Shown in pieces: positions 11,701 to 23,333 of a DNA stretch of 64,000 nt. The translations under genes and the position numbers were made by a program. The notes beneath the pieces are model-generated. The model did not search any database. It had not been told where the DNA came from and saw nothing but the letters and a program-made list of their open reading frames with translations. How positions within the stretch are numbered: the first letter of the stretch is position 1; every line of letters starts with the position of its first letter. This DNA comes from Chaetomium olivaceum (Eukaryota; Ascomycota; Sordariomycetes; Sordariales; Chaetomiaceae), in NCBI GenBank assembly GCA_039881045.1, contig JAYWVB010000022.1, positions 62,001-126,000 on the forward strand, in the 5' to 3' direction.

Positions 11701-12380
11701 TGAGGCTAAATCCGCCAAGTAGGCAGCCCAGACACTCGGCGAGGTCGCGAAAGAGGACAGCAAGCCCGCCGAGCGCCGCACCAGTGCAGACCGCAGCGAC
11801 AACAAAGGCTCCCTGGACAGCAAGGCTAACCGGGGGTGTCATGAGATACAGTATCAAAACAGTCGTCCCCAGGGCCGCCAGAAAAGCGGCGCTAAAGAAG
11901 GTGTGTAGGCGTTTCGCCCTGACGCCGAAGAGCGCGTGGACAAGGCCGGTGCTGAGAAGGATGGTGCCAGAGACTGCCCAGCCGGGTGTGATTTGCGGCT
12001 CAAGCGGAAGATTGCCTTCGTGGAGTAGTGTGGCTTCACATTTTCAGCTATGGTTCGTAAAATCTTTGTCAAGACCACATACCGTTGGATGAAGCCGCGC
12101 CGGCATCGTCTGATGGGGCCCGAAGCGTGCCGGCGCTTGAGGAACGACGTTGATTTGGCAGTGTACTAAACAGGCTAGTAGTAGTGTCTTTTAGGCCGAC
12201 CGAGGAAGTCGGTACCGGTGCCGTGCCGTGCGCATGGTTCTTCGATGCTGGGCAAGGTAAGTTGGCGGAGATGCTTGTTTCTTGCCTTTTTCCATGGTCT
12301 AAGGTCCCCGTTGTGATGGCACTCGAGAAGAAAAATAGACAGAGCAAAGCCCATCGGTTTGAATGTCGTAGAAACCTCAT
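8719..12380 (-). CDS. DUF4203-type (TMEM198-like) membrane protein with long tail (frame broken)
   Basis: The ATG at 12380 opens a signal peptide (WALLCLFFFSSAITTG). Exon 1 ends at 12083. A 49-nt intron (12034-12082, GTATGT...AAG) joins it to a seven-segment hydrophobic domain of DUF4203 type (GTILLSTGLVHALFGVRAKR, then AFVVAAVCTGAALGGLAVLF and others) down to about 11340. The cytoplasmic tail is acidic and Ser-rich, with conserved-looking islands LADILNTV-type at 10280, LDDLPLSQRRSIIRHRQ near 9370, DSHQPRRGTSAMPTAIRHAQ near 9210, a His-Gly tract and a terminal Arg/Glu/Gln helix likely to form a coiled coil. The frame changes near 10985, 10925 and 9290, so the tail cannot be read continuously. 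Membrane topology suggests a plasma-membrane or endomembrane protein; its function is unknown. Family assignment is good, exact protein uncertain. Confidence 0.75.
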
Positions 12381-15300
12381 ATCAGAGGCTCACTCTGTGT
12401 AAAATGAACAATCAGATCCGGTCAATCCCAGATTCAGCCAGTGTACCCAATGACGAGGGGTTGTATGCTACCGACAGGCGCATTATTCCGGAGGAACACT
12501 ACCCACCACGTCAATATACCAAGGCCGGTGTTTAAACGGGAGCAAGTGTGTGCTAGGGAGACGCCAAGAGATTACGGGATCAGCTGAAACAGAAGAGGTA
12601 AACAGCAGACAAACTAGAGACCAAGCAGCTTGCTTGAAGAGTCTACGGAGGGTCAGGCCGCGAGAGGGCAAATGGAAAGCGTTCTCGGTGGTACTGCCAG
12701 TTTGTACAACTTGACGAATATCGTATAACAGGCGTGTGGAGGTGAGGGAGAAGCCAATGGCTGGACTCCCGGCCCGGCTGACTCTCGTTCGGGTCGTCAG
12801 GTAGCTAGGCAGCTGGATGTACAAAGCAAGACAGCAGCTTGGCCGCAGAGGTCCGAATGTTCATTCGTGGATGCGGTTGTTGAGGTCGTCCAGTTGTGTC
12901 TATGTGCGCCCGCAACGCGCTGCGGGAGGCCAGCGCGTCGGCCAAGCCACAACCTGTTCGAGTGGACGGCAGCATCGCGGAAGAGAAAAGCAAGGGTGAG
13001 AGCGTCAACGACTCGACGTCGGGTTTTGAGTTGCATTGAAGGCGCCAGGGCTGAAAACGGGATGCATCGTGCAGGGGACAGGGTCCGGGGCTTGACGGTG
13101 TCGGATCCGGGCCCGCGACAGGGGTAAAGATGCTTCTCGTCGTTGTTACACGGGAACATGTCGACTTTATCAGTCACGCTGGTTGGATTTCAGTGTCCAG
13201 CACTCCGAAAGTGATCTGTACATGACAACCATCTTACTCCCCGGTCTTCCCCGGTCTTCTTTCTCAAGGCATTCCCACTCTTCGTTATCCGCTGTGTTGT
13301 AGAGTTCTGAAGAAAGCCTAAGCACGGGCCTACAGTTTGTGAGTGAAGCCGTAATTCTCCGACTGAGACAGAACTAAGCCGGGTTGGAAGGGGAAGTATT
13401 CCGGAAGTAAGATGCGGCCAACCGTGGCAGGCTGAGGAGTGCTAGCGCCGCTCGACCGCTAGTTAGTCAATGGTAGGGTCAGTTGGGCAAGCGGTCTGTC
13501 ACCCCGATTTCGTTGTTCTTCTTTACATTCTTTTGGGTATTGGCATAAGCCAGTGAAAGCCATCAAAGTTGCTAGCATTTTCGAAGATGTTATCTCCGTG
13601 CTGAAGAATCAGTCGGTCTCGGGACGTCGTTGAGAGGTTGAAACTGAGAGTGCTGAAGTCGACTTTCCACGCGGGTACCTGGATCTTGCCCGCATTGCCA
13701 AGCCACGGGATGTAACAAGATCAATTGTCGATCTTTGCGCACGGGCACACGACCCGACGCTCGCCATTGGGGTTTTCGTGTCCCGGTGAGAGAAAAGCCT
13801 CGATGTTGGGCAAGAAGCAAAGAGAAAAGAAAGGTTTAAAAAAAATAAAAAATAGAAAAAAATAGCCATCAGAAGCATGCATGTTACCACTGCTCTGGAA
13901 GGAACCTCGACAACCACCTTCCACTTCCACAGTGAGCTCGAACTCCAACCCCACACCCACCGACTCCACTTCGGCATCTTCCCGATGCGCTTTCCCGATC
14001 CGGACAACCACAACCTGGCCCTCCTGCCTAAGCAGCTCCAGAAATTAGAAATCAGGGTATCGAGGCACTGGAACGAATTCTCAAATCCCGGGAGCGGTAG
14101 TCCTCATGTGCGTTGTTTTCTCGACCATACGTTCCAATATTCGTATCCGGGACACCGCCAGAGTGGACTTAGTGGAGACGTGGACTTCCCTCGACACTGG
14201 ACGTCCGAAACACATGGGTGCTCGACACGAGCTATGTACCTAGGTAGTTAGACCAAGATAGTCACTCCCAAACTCTACCACTCAACCGACCCGGACCTGA
14301 CTGAGGATCTTTGCCAAGAACGAAACTGATTTTGCTTTGCTCGGGATACTGCAGCGAAAGCGAGGCCAGCATCGTGTTGGACCCCTAACTTGAAGTCCCT
14401 GTTTTCCTCCGGTCTGTTCTCCTCCGGTCTAAAATAAATCTCCGTGCCGTCCCGTAACCGGGCAGAAGAAAAAGAGGGACGAAAAGAAAAGAAACTCATC
14501 CAGCAACACATCCACAACCCTTGCCATCCATTAACAACCATAAACTTTCCCTTACGCAAGCCACTCCAGGCGTGAAACAAGCGCACATCCACCCCAGCCC
14601 ATGGAACCGTGGCATCGCCAATTCCAAGACCCCTAGCGCCCCACAACACCCTGATCTACCTGCAGTGTAAATCATTCACCGCCACAAGCCCAGGTATGCC
14701 CAACGGCCTCAACCCTTTATCACCGAAGCCGTAAACACACATGATCGGACCCCCACGCTCGATTCCACACCACACCACACCGTGTTTGCTGAGGATCGCC
14801 TGCACATGCCGAGACGAGACACTTTTGTCTCACATGATCTTCCACAGCTGCGGTCTCTCCAAGCCGTCAGTAAGTCGATAGATTTACTTAGGGAGTCAGT
14901 CAGGCAGTTAGTTAGTCAGTTAGTAAATCAGCAGCTGTGGCAGTAAGTTAGGCAGGAAGCCAGTAAGTCAGTAAGAGTGAGTCAGTGCTGTGTAAGTCAG
15001 TTACTTAGTCGGTCAATTAGATAGACATATGAGACAGTCTAAAAAGCTTGCAGAGCCTCAGAACTACCCCCCAGACACGGATCATCGAGTCCATCCTCGG
15101 AAGTGAATACATACCCGGCATCCGTCTTTCAAATATTTTTTATGCCGGTTACCCGGGCTGCCCTGAAGACCAAGAGTTTATTCTTCTCTCAGTGGCGGTC
15201 GAGCAAACAGCTGAGGCAATGAGATCAGCACCCAAGAGCCACGGCGAGTGTCACACCGATATGTGAAGAACCCAGCTGAAAAGTCATGATATTCCACAAT

Positions 15301-15417
15301 AAGTCAAGATTTTGCATGATCTGACACCGAGCCTGCGACCCCCCCCCCCTGCTTGCCTCATATAGTCACAGATAAAAAAAAGATTAAAAAAAACACGCAG
15401 CAGCTAGCTCGCCTGCC
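12381..15417. other. 3-kb intergenic region, no firm gene
   Basis: This stretch lies upstream of the DUF4203 gene and downstream of the membrane protein gene at 15.4 kb. Several open frames of 100-130 codons overlap on both strands, but none has recognisable domains or coding-like composition. A stretch of degenerate AGTCAGTTAG-type repeats lies at about 14870-15020 and an 11-C run at about 15339-15349. Promoter sequence for the DUF4203 gene is expected near 12400-12900. Confidence 0.4.
14868..15022. repeat. degenerate (GTCA/GTTA)n tract
   Basis: About 150 bp built from irregular repeats of agtcagt, agttagt and agtaagt words. It is non-coding and looks like a decayed microsatellite. Confidence 0.75.
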
Positions 15418-16883
15418 TCACCCCGACTTCAACCTATTCGACCTCGGGGGAGGTACGGCCGAAGAAGTCGAGACAGCGCGCCCCTGCCTGCTTGACCGCG
15501 CCCGTGCTTGGCCATTCTCCTTCGCCTGCCCATTGCCGGCAACTGCCCTGCCCCGTCTGTCATCCCGCTCCACAGCCTCGGCCCTCAAACGCCGGCCGTG
15601 GCGGCTGATCCAGCTCAGAGGTTTGGCAAGGGGCGCCAGCAGCAGCGACACCAACGACAAGGCCGCGGCCACGGGGAACGAGAGCACCAGCCAGACGCCG
15701 CTGGCCACCGTCTCCAGGAGCCCCCAACCGCCGGTATTGTTCCTGGCGGCGACGGCCGACAGCGCGATGACATCGTCGAGGCGCTGGCGCAGGTCCGCCA
15801 GCCGGTGCTCCGTGTCACTAGTCAGGGTACTGGTCTTTCTCTCGTAACGCCTCACCGCACGGATGACGCCGTCAATCTCCGGACCGACGGCGGCACGCAC
15901 GTCCCGCGTCACGTCCCGCGTCACGTCCTCACGCAGCTGCTTGGCCGTCTGCTGCTGTTTCTGGCCGTTGATACAGTCGCACCCTTCGCACAGGGGCTTC
16001 GCCGACTGCTCGAGCGCCCGCGCTTCGAGGTCCTTGACCCGGGCCAGCAGGTCACGGTAGTTGGAGGCAGTGACCGGCACCACCCGGTACGGGTTCGTGT
16101 TGACGATCCGCTGCAGGTGCAGCGTCCTCGCTAGAATTAGCTTGATTGAATGCGAAAGTGGTGGCATCTCCGCGGCCATTAGGAAAATGGCGACGTTGAA
16201 GCTTGACACCAGGCTTTCGGAGGGAGGGCTGAGGAGGTAGCGGACAGAGTAGAGGAGGTATGTGGCGATGGCAGGAGCTAAGAAACATGTTGCCAGTGCC
16301 ATGGTTTCGAGACTCTGCAGCCGGCTCAGAGCTATGTCCGCCTGATGTGTTCGGTCGTATTTGTCCGCCTTTGACCGATATGCCCCGTTTGGTGATTCGG
16401 AGTCACTGCCGGTTTTGACTAGTGGTTCGTCTTGGGCCTTCAGCGACTCCTCGAACGCTGGTTCATTGTCCTCTCGAACCTGCTGGGCCAAGCTGTACCA
16501 TTTCCTACGAGAGGTGAGTGCTGTTCTCGAATTCCACCACCACATAAAATGTAAGGGCTAAGTATTACTTACCATGGCGCCGTTATGGACCAGTGGAGAA
16601 AGACGGTAGCAAGAAATAGCAGGATGAGGTCGCTGAAGAAGGCTGACCCGTTCGTGAAGAACAGCCCAGCGATGGGAGGAACAGAGGCGAATATGATGGG
16701 TAACAACGACTTCCATGTTGTCGGCGCGCGGTTGACCTCGGGCCCAGGATCGGCAATCTCTTGCTGAAAATCCTGGACTGCTTCGTTGATGCTGTACTGC
16801 GAGAAAGTAGAACTGCGGCGGTGGACGTAGTTCTCGGGTGGTATTCCTGGCCCGGGCGGCCCGGCCGTGGAGGAGCGACGCAT
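15418..16883 (-). CDS. fungal multi-pass membrane protein, unknown function
   Basis: Two exons on the minus strand. Exon 1 (16573-16883) begins at MRRSSTAGPPGPGIPP; an in-frame ATG at 17072 would add 63 poorly conserved-looking residues. The 68-nt intron (16505-16572, GTAAGT...GTAG) restores the junction SITAPW-KWYSLAQQV. The 465-residue product has hydrophobic segments LLPIIFASVPPIAGLFF, DLILLFLATVFLHWSIT, MALATCFLAPAIATYLLYSV and WLVLSFPVAAALSLVSLLLA, a CEGCDC cysteine cluster, two VTRD repeats and a predicted helical region (about 250-330) that may form a coiled coil. The basic tail ends at 15418. The frame is intact. Conserved N-terminal text (HRRSSTFSQYSINEAVQDFQ) marks it as a real gene; I do not recognise a named family. 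Confidence 0.75.
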
Positions 16884-17072
16884 GTTCCTGGGGTTGGCAG
16901 GCTCGAAGCTCAACTTACGGCTACGGAGGACCCCGGGAGAGTCCGGGGTTTGAGCACGCGGACGAACTAGCAGCCGGGCTACCGTTCTCCTGCCTGACGA
17001 ATGCCATGGCAAACTAAACGAGTGACTGCGACGCAAGCAAGGACTCAAGAACAGCTCCTTCTTCAAAAGCAT

Positions 17073-18368
17073 GTGTTGTCACGCTGTCTGAGCGGATTGT
17101 GTGATGAATTGACGCTAAGTGGTTCAGATGGCAGTGACGTAATCGACGAGTTGCCGGAACAGAGGAAGCACTGCTGCTGTTGATCTCATCCGTCGTGGCG
17201 TGTTTGAAGTCGAACGGCGTCGCATATGTTGGTCATTATGGGGGTATGATTGAGTGCTGAGAAGGCTGACGACTTGAAATGTTGTTCGTCTTGAAGGGGA
17301 AAGTCGACTCGTGAGCCAGGCTGGACCAAGTTGTGTGTGTGTCGCCTTGAGACTTCCCAAACCGGGTTTGTGGCGGGGTGTCCCACCCCCAAAGCCAACA
17401 TCAGAAAGCTTACCAAGGCAGCTTAGTGTTCTCCATAACACGATATAATATGGGAGGTTTGCATTATAGAAGTGATAGATATGGGTCACAGACACAGTAA
17501 GCCTACCCGTACCAAGGTACATAGTAAACACGAGGTGGATGAAACGTTGGTTGCCGTCGGAGGCAGAGATGATGTCCTGTCAGTCAACCCTAACCCTGGA
17601 CAATTTCCTGGGCAGCCCTAACACTCGGTTTCTGCTCAAAATTTCCGAATGGCGGAAGGCTGTAAACTCGTCATACTGGGGAACGACGTTGTGATTGCAA
17701 CCGCCTATCGACCGCCTATGCAAGCGGCCTTTGTAATTGTGTCTTTGCGTCTCCTGGTTTGATTGAGGAATGCTTCGGGGATTGCGCTTCCCTATCCTGA
17801 TCGGTTGGTTGGTCCTGCTAACAAAAACAGGAAAAGAGGCACTAAGCCACTTTGAGATAGTTAGCCTGAACTTCTGGCCGGCGAGTTGATTGCCCTCGAA
17901 AACCATTCAAGATCGCGCCCGCAGATTGGCAAAATCCAGACACCCAATTGAACCCACACCATTTTTGCGGCACTCTCACGCGGCGCCTTTTCGACCTTCC
18001 TCTTTCTAGCCTGTATCTTCATCGCCGCTGTGGAACGCGAGCCACCTCAGTCGCTTAGTACCAGGCGTAGCCACGCGCTAGTTTCGGGCAATTTCAAGGT
18101 TGCTTTTGATCAGGTGGAGAAAGGCATTGGAATTTGTGGCTCTCCCGAGGTTCTTGTGAACTGGAAGTTGTGAGACAGAACAGCGGCCGACCAGGACCCC
18201 TCGTTCTGAAAGACCGACCGGGGAATAACTTGCCCGGAGAACCTAGGGGGGAAACCGGCATCCTAGCTCTTCGGAGGCCGTCTCGGCGGCACCACTGCCA
18301 GATCTTCCCCACGGCTTCACCCACGGCACCCGCTGCCCACCCCAGGTCCCACGAAGCGCTTGCCCTCG
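17073..18368. other. divergent intergenic region
   Basis: About 1.3 kb between divergent genes. It contains a telomere-like AACCCTAACCCT word at 17586-17597 and no conserved reading frame. It should hold the promoters of both neighbours. Confidence 0.4.
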
Positions 18369-19884
18369 ATGCAGCGACCGAAGTTCAATTGCCAACAGCA
18401 GCAATTTCGAATCTGCCGCCACCGTCGCAACAGCCCCCCAATTCCCCACCCGCTGCGACGTCGCCATTAACCCAGCACCAGCCATCGCGAGAACACAGTC
18501 TCCTACGAAGGGGCCTCGGCGGCGCCCCGGACACGTTTCTGCAATCGCCTTTCCGCACCCGCCGTGCCGGTGTCCCGCTTAGGCAGCTTCACCCGGCGCG
18601 TCTCTGGAATCCGACCAACTCAACTCCGAGAAACCTAGAACCCCCGACTAGCCGGCCGCGGCGTCTGTCCACACCGCCACCTCCGCCTGTTCCGCTCGCG
18701 CGCCCTACGCTTGACGTCACCGAGTACGCGCCCGAAGCCCGGCACTTCTGCCGGCGATTATCCGCTCCTGACAGTCCCGGAGCAACGCGAGGTCCGGTCC
18801 GCGCTATCCAACAGGGCCAGTCTCCATCTCGATCGCGTTGCTGGGGCCGAGCAGCGCGCTAGTCTACCACCCTCGTTGCGCCATTCGTACGACGGAAAAC
18901 GTGCGAGTCACACGCCATCGCCGGTTGAGGAACCCGAGGCAGGCCCCTCGACCAACCGACACGCTGCGCACCTGGTGGTCCCCGAGACCCGGAAGTATAG
19001 GGGGAGAGGCCTGAGCTTCACAAAGCTACAAGCACCAATTGGGCTTAGTTTCAGGCCGGGATCGAAGCAGAAGGAGGATAAGGGCAAAGGAAAGGAAGTC
19101 ATGGCGCCGCCCGAGGATGTCCGGGATGGCTTCACGCCGGACCTGGAACGCGGACCGGACATGCTCAACCGTCGTCACTCGACGGCTTCTGGGATATCTG
19201 GTATCGGCTCGGCGATTTCTTCCAGTGATTCGTCTATCATGGGGGACCCGGACCAGCCACCAGACAACGGGAAGAATGGGGCCCACAACATCCGTGCTAT
19301 CCGCACTTGAATCCGCATGTCCCGACGGATTCCCCCGAGTATGCGAACACGCGCATCATCAGGGTCCGCCGGGATTGGCTGCTCGAGGGTGATCTTGCGC
19401 CCACATTCTCCAATTTGTATCCTGACATTTTGGACCCCGCGGGCGTCTCAGAACAAGAGTTCCGCCGCATTATTTGACAAGCTCAACAGCGAGCTCGTCC
19501 CCATTCAGCCCGTACGCCTGGAGGAATATACTGGACAACGTGCTGGGCCTGGCGACCGGGTGGTGGTCTGGGATGATCTTGGTTTCCACAGCCGCCAAGG
19601 GGCGTCTCCGGAAGCTCGAGGAGTGGATCGAGCAGTGGAATTCCGACATGGAGAAGGGGGACTCGGAGGAGGAGGCATGATTCACCCAAGATTGTGCCGC
19701 TCCGGCGGACGGGGTACATGACGGTATGTTTAACCAACCCGAGCCTCTGATGATATGATAAGTGCTGACTTCCGCAGCTCGACATCCAAATACCTGATCC
19801 CGAACTTGCGCCTGCGTCCCCAACCACGGCCACTCCATCGCGGGACGGCCGGACTCTCTGCCGGTTGAACCCCTGCTGCGGTGA
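18369..19884 (+). pseudogene. erf4: Erf4-like palmitoyltransferase subunit, multiply frame-broken
   Basis: Pieces of a Ras-modification protein Erf4 (Golgin A7/ERF4 family) lie in order but in changing frames. They are a Pro-rich head (TLDVTEYAPEA), DYPLLTVPEQREVRSALSNR, a basic/Ser linker, WGPQHPCYPHLNPHVP with SPEYANTRIIRVRRDWLLEG, SNLYPDILDPAGVSEQEFRR, DKLNSELVP, SPYAWRNILDNVLGLATGW, KGRLRKLEEWIEQWN, SPKIVPLRRTGYMT, then an intron (19724-19777) and LDIQIPDPELAPA. Erf4 partners the DHHC enzyme Erf2 to palmitoylate Ras at the ER. Breaks fall near 18748, 19275, 19473, 19504, 19563, 19585 and 19678, and probably near 19840. The amino-acid text between breaks is well preserved, so recent decay or sequence error are both possible. 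The 5' start is uncertain. Confidence 0.7.
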
Positions 19885-20562
19885 CAGCTTAGTATCCACG
19901 CCAGCCTGTCTTTCATTTCTAATGTCTTCTTCACGTATACCCCTTGGTCGGTCTCTAAATGACTGATGAGTTCATGCGCATACCCATACGTACTTAATGT
20001 TCTATCACTGTCTGGGAATTTTATCTTAGGATGGTCGTTGTCCCAGAGCATGTCGTGGCGTTGTGGTCAGTTTTGTATGTGCCCTTGCTAGGTTGCCAGA
20101 AGGCGTTTGTATAACTGGAAGAAAGTGTGTGCTTATTGCCTGTGCTACATGTACGTACATACCTGTCCCATCTGCGCTATCTGCCAGGTTACAGGGCCGT
20201 TTTGTGAACCCTCAAGAGTCCCCATCATGTCTACATCATTACACAGCAAAATCAGAGCCTGCAGAGCCTCCCGACCTTCCCACAAGGGCAAATGCCGAAC
20301 CGAGACGGATCCCACATCGGTTCCATTGACCAATCCCTGGCACCCCTCGCCCAGCCTGTCGGTCGGCCGGCCGGCTCTTGTCACTTTGTCTCACCCCTGC
20401 GGCGGCGGGGCTCAAATGAGTCACAACAGACGAAAAACAGATGAAAGCAGAACCAACATGGCCACACACACCCAAGTTCGCACTCTCGGTCCGATCGGAT
20501 CCTCCACCCTTTATCAAGCCACCCCTGCCTTTCCGAAAAACAAGCAACGAGGAAGCAAAGAA
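19885..20562. other. intergenic, no gene seen
   Basis: About 680 bp between the Erf4-like gene and the tRNA gene. No conserved frame or RNA fold was recognised. Confidence 0.35.
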
Positions 20563-20634
20563 AGCGATTTGGCGCAGCGGAAGCGCGCCGGGCTCATAAC
20601 CCGGAGGTCACTCGATCGAAACGAGTAATCGCTA
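20563..20634 (+). tRNA. initiator tRNA-Met (CAT)
   Basis: A full cloverleaf of 72 nt without intron. The acceptor stem AGCGATT pairs with AATCGCT, the D-stem GCGC with GCGC, the anticodon stem CCGGG with CCCGG around loop CTCATAA (anticodon CAT at 20595-20597), and the T-stem ACTCG with CGAGT around loop ATCGAAA. The A1-U72 pair and the AUCG T-loop replacing the usual TTCG are hallmarks of eukaryotic cytoplasmic initiator tRNA, so this decodes start codons rather than internal AUG. A T-run at 20641-20646 follows as the RNA polymerase III terminator. Confidence 0.95.
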
Positions 20635-20640
20635 GCTTCT

Positions 20641-20646
20641 ATTTTT
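20641..20646 (+). terminator. RNA polymerase III T-run terminator
   Basis: A run of six T residues just downstream of the initiator tRNA, in the usual place and length for RNA polymerase III termination. Confidence 0.8.
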
Positions 20647-21202
20647 TGGAGAGGTTGTGATGGGTTTGGGTGTTTTTGAGTCAACTTTTTTTTTGCTTTT
20701 GCTCAACACCCCGTCTGAACAGGGTTAGGGCTGCGTGGCAGAATTAGAGTAAAACCGAGGGCGTTCTCCTTCAACGCTTTACTGCAATGGTTTTTTGTTT
20801 TCCATTCTTAATTTTTTCTGTTTCATGATCCGGAGGTCGATCAGTGCTGTGGTGTTTTCGGAATCAGCATTCCAGCTTTTTTCTTGCATCGGGGTTAGGG
20901 TCGGGTATGAAGAAAATATTTCTTGTCATGCTCGTTACCTGATGTCCGTCTTCAATATCATTTTCATCTCCTCGTTGTCTTCCCGTTTCTCATATCGCCA
21001 CGTATGGCGACAAGCGTTGGTTTGGCACCCCCCACATTAGGTGTGCGATATGAGTCACCATGAGCAGCTTAGTATTGTAGCGTTTGAGGCCATGTCATCA
21101 GCATCCGGTCTATATCAATAGCTACCCAACTGTATGATGCTAAACACACCTTCCTCCATGGATATCAACGTACTCCCCATCCAAAATCTACACCCATCAT
21201 CA
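20647..21202. other. intergenic with telomere-like words
   Basis: AT-rich spacer between the tRNA and the convergent ligase gene. It contains AGGGTTAGGG at 20721-20730 and GGGGTTAGGG at 20891-20900. No conserved reading frame was seen. Confidence 0.4.
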
Positions 21203-23333
21203 TCACATCACCACTCCCCCACATTCCACAGAAAACAGCATGACAAGCGAGCGAACAACCACACTATCACCCCACAAAACCTCCCTCGGCGTCCCCTTCT
21301 TCGCCCACTCCCTCAGCTCATTCTTCTTGATCTTGCCCGTGCTCGTCTTGGGCAGCTCGCGCACGATCTCGACCTCGCGCGGCACCATGAACTTGCTGAT
21401 GGCGCTGTGGGTGCGCGCCCACTCAATCACCTCGCTGCCCTTTAACAAATCTGTCTGGGTGCCGCCGCCACCGCCGCCGCCGCCCCCTTTCACTGTGACA
21501 TAGGCCTTGGGCCGCTCACCCCAGTGCGAGTCGGGCACTGCTACCACGCCCGCTTCGAGGATGGCGGGGTGCTCGACCAGCATGGATTCGAGCGCGACGG
21601 AGGAGATGTTTTCGCCGCCTGTGAGAGGGGAGGGAGTGGTTGGTGAGTGGATTTGCAATAGAAGGGAAGGGAGGTGTGCTCACCAGAAATGATGATATCC
21701 TTCGCGCGGTCCTGAATCTGGATGCTCCCGTCCGGGTGCATCACCGCCAGGTCGCCCGAGTGCAGCACGCCGCCGGCGAACAGCTTGCGCGTCGCTTCGG
21801 CGTCCTTGTAGTAGCCCTTGCAGCAGATGTTGCCGGAGAAGACGATCTCGCCCATCTCCTTCCCGTCCCTGGCCACGTCGATGAGCACGCCCTCGGGCTG
21901 GTCGGGCTTGATGACGCGCGTCGGGAGGGCCGTCAGGAAGCCGTGGCCCTGCCGCGCCATGTTGGCGTACTTCTCGTGCTTGGGCAGCTGGTCCCACTCG
22001 GGCAGCATGTACCCCCGTGTGATGGGGCCGTAGGTTTCCGTCAGCCCATAGACGTGCACCGGGAGCAGGTTGAGGTTGGTCATCTGCTCGAAGAGGTGCG
22101 CGGTCGGTGGGCTGGCAGCCACGGTCACCCGTACGGGGCGAGGGAGTGCCTCGGCGTCGGCGTGGGCGCAGAGCAGGGTGTTGACGGTTGGTGCGGCGTT
22201 GAAGTGCGTGATGCCTTCTTCTTTGAGGAGTTTCCAGATTAGGGGGTAGTCGATCTTGCGTAGACAGACGTGTGTACCGCGGACGGCGCAGACGGACCAG
22301 GGGAATGTCCAGCCGACGGCGTGGAACCTGTTGCTGGTTAGCGGACTGTGTTTCCGTGGCGTGATCTGCTATGGACTTACATGGGAAGGGTCCAGAGGTA
22401 TTTACACCTCCCATCCGGGACGTTGAGCCCCGATTCGACGATATTTGCCAACGAAGCGAGGTAGGCTCCGCGATGGGTGTATATCACGCCTTTCGGCTTA
22501 GACGTTGTGCCTGACGTAAACGGAATCGCGATCATATCATCCTCGTTGGCCACCGTCTGCGACACCAAATCCGCCCACCCCTTACTCCCCGTCTCCCGAT
22601 CGTAGACCAACCCTTCCAGCACAGCCTCGTCAAACGGCCCGCATAACTCGCCCTCGGTAGCATCATTGTCCTGCAGTAGTGAGTTAGCCAGCCGTCACCG
22701 TCTCTGGTCTCAACCCCGAAAAAAGAAGTAAAGACAAAAACCAAAGACGAGAACAAATACATAAACAACCCCCCCAAAAAAAGAAAATCACCCACCAAAT
22801 CAACAATCACCTCCACCCCTTTCCCGGCCTCCCCAACAAACCCCGCCAACAACCCCTCAAACTCCCGATCCACCACCACGCAATCCACCTCGGCAAACTC
22901 AGTATATACCTTACATCCACCTCCTTCAACCGATAATTCACCGGCACCAGCACCGCGCCCGCCGCCACCACCCCATAAACACTCTCCAAGAAAGCCGGCG
23001 TATTAGGCGCGAGGATACCGACGCGGCGATGGCCGCGCTTGCGCAGGTAGTAGGCGAGGCCGCGGGCGCGGTCGGCGAGCTCGCGGTAGGAGCGGCGGAG
23101 GACGGCGCCGTTGGCGGTGACGTGGTAGACGGCCTCGGCGTGGGGCTCGATGGCGGCGGCGCGCTGGAGGAAGAAGGTTGGGGAGAGCTGCGAGAGGTGG
23201 GGGGGCTGTTGCTGCTGCCCTTCTTGTTGGGGTTGGGGTGGTTGTTCCTGTTCGTTTTGGGGCTGGGTGGTGATGATGGAGGGAGAAGGTGGTTGAGGAG
23301 GCTGCGGAGGCGGGAGGGGGCGGGGGAGGACAT
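21203..23333 (-). CDS. AMP-dependent acyl-CoA/4-coumarate-type ligase (two frame breaks)
   Basis: An ANL-superfamily adenylating enzyme that would activate a fatty or aromatic acid to its CoA thioester. Four exons: 22796-23333, 22381-22670, 21684-22327 and 21203-21618, with introns of 125, 53 and 65 nt and consensus ends. The start MSSPAPSRLRSLLNHLL is at 23333. Motifs include YRELADRARGLAYYLRKRGH, the P-loop-like FTSGTTSKPKGVIYTHRG, YGLTETYGP (A5), HSGDLAVMHPDGSIQIQDRA (A7/A8), GGENISSVALESML and the catalytic lysine context KTSTGKIKKNELREW (A10). A poly-Gly insert (VKGGGGGGGGG) lies in the C-terminal domain. The frame breaks at a seven-G run (23199-23205) and near 22901; adding one base at each gives 629 residues. 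No PTS1 signal at the C-terminus (ending GGVVM). The substrate cannot be told from sequence. Confidence 0.85.

Noticed and set aside
12797..14251. Several 75-134 codon frames on both strands
   Set aside because: Overlapping, without motifs or splice context; treated as chance frames in GC-rich DNA.
14868..15022. CRISPR-like or satellite array
   Set aside because: The words are irregular, without spacer structure, and the DNA is eukaryotic; it is a decayed simple repeat.
22895..22925. 26-base GTAAGG...GAG segment as an intron in the ligase gene
   Set aside because: Too short for a spliceosomal intron; a one-base indel restores the conserved text instead.
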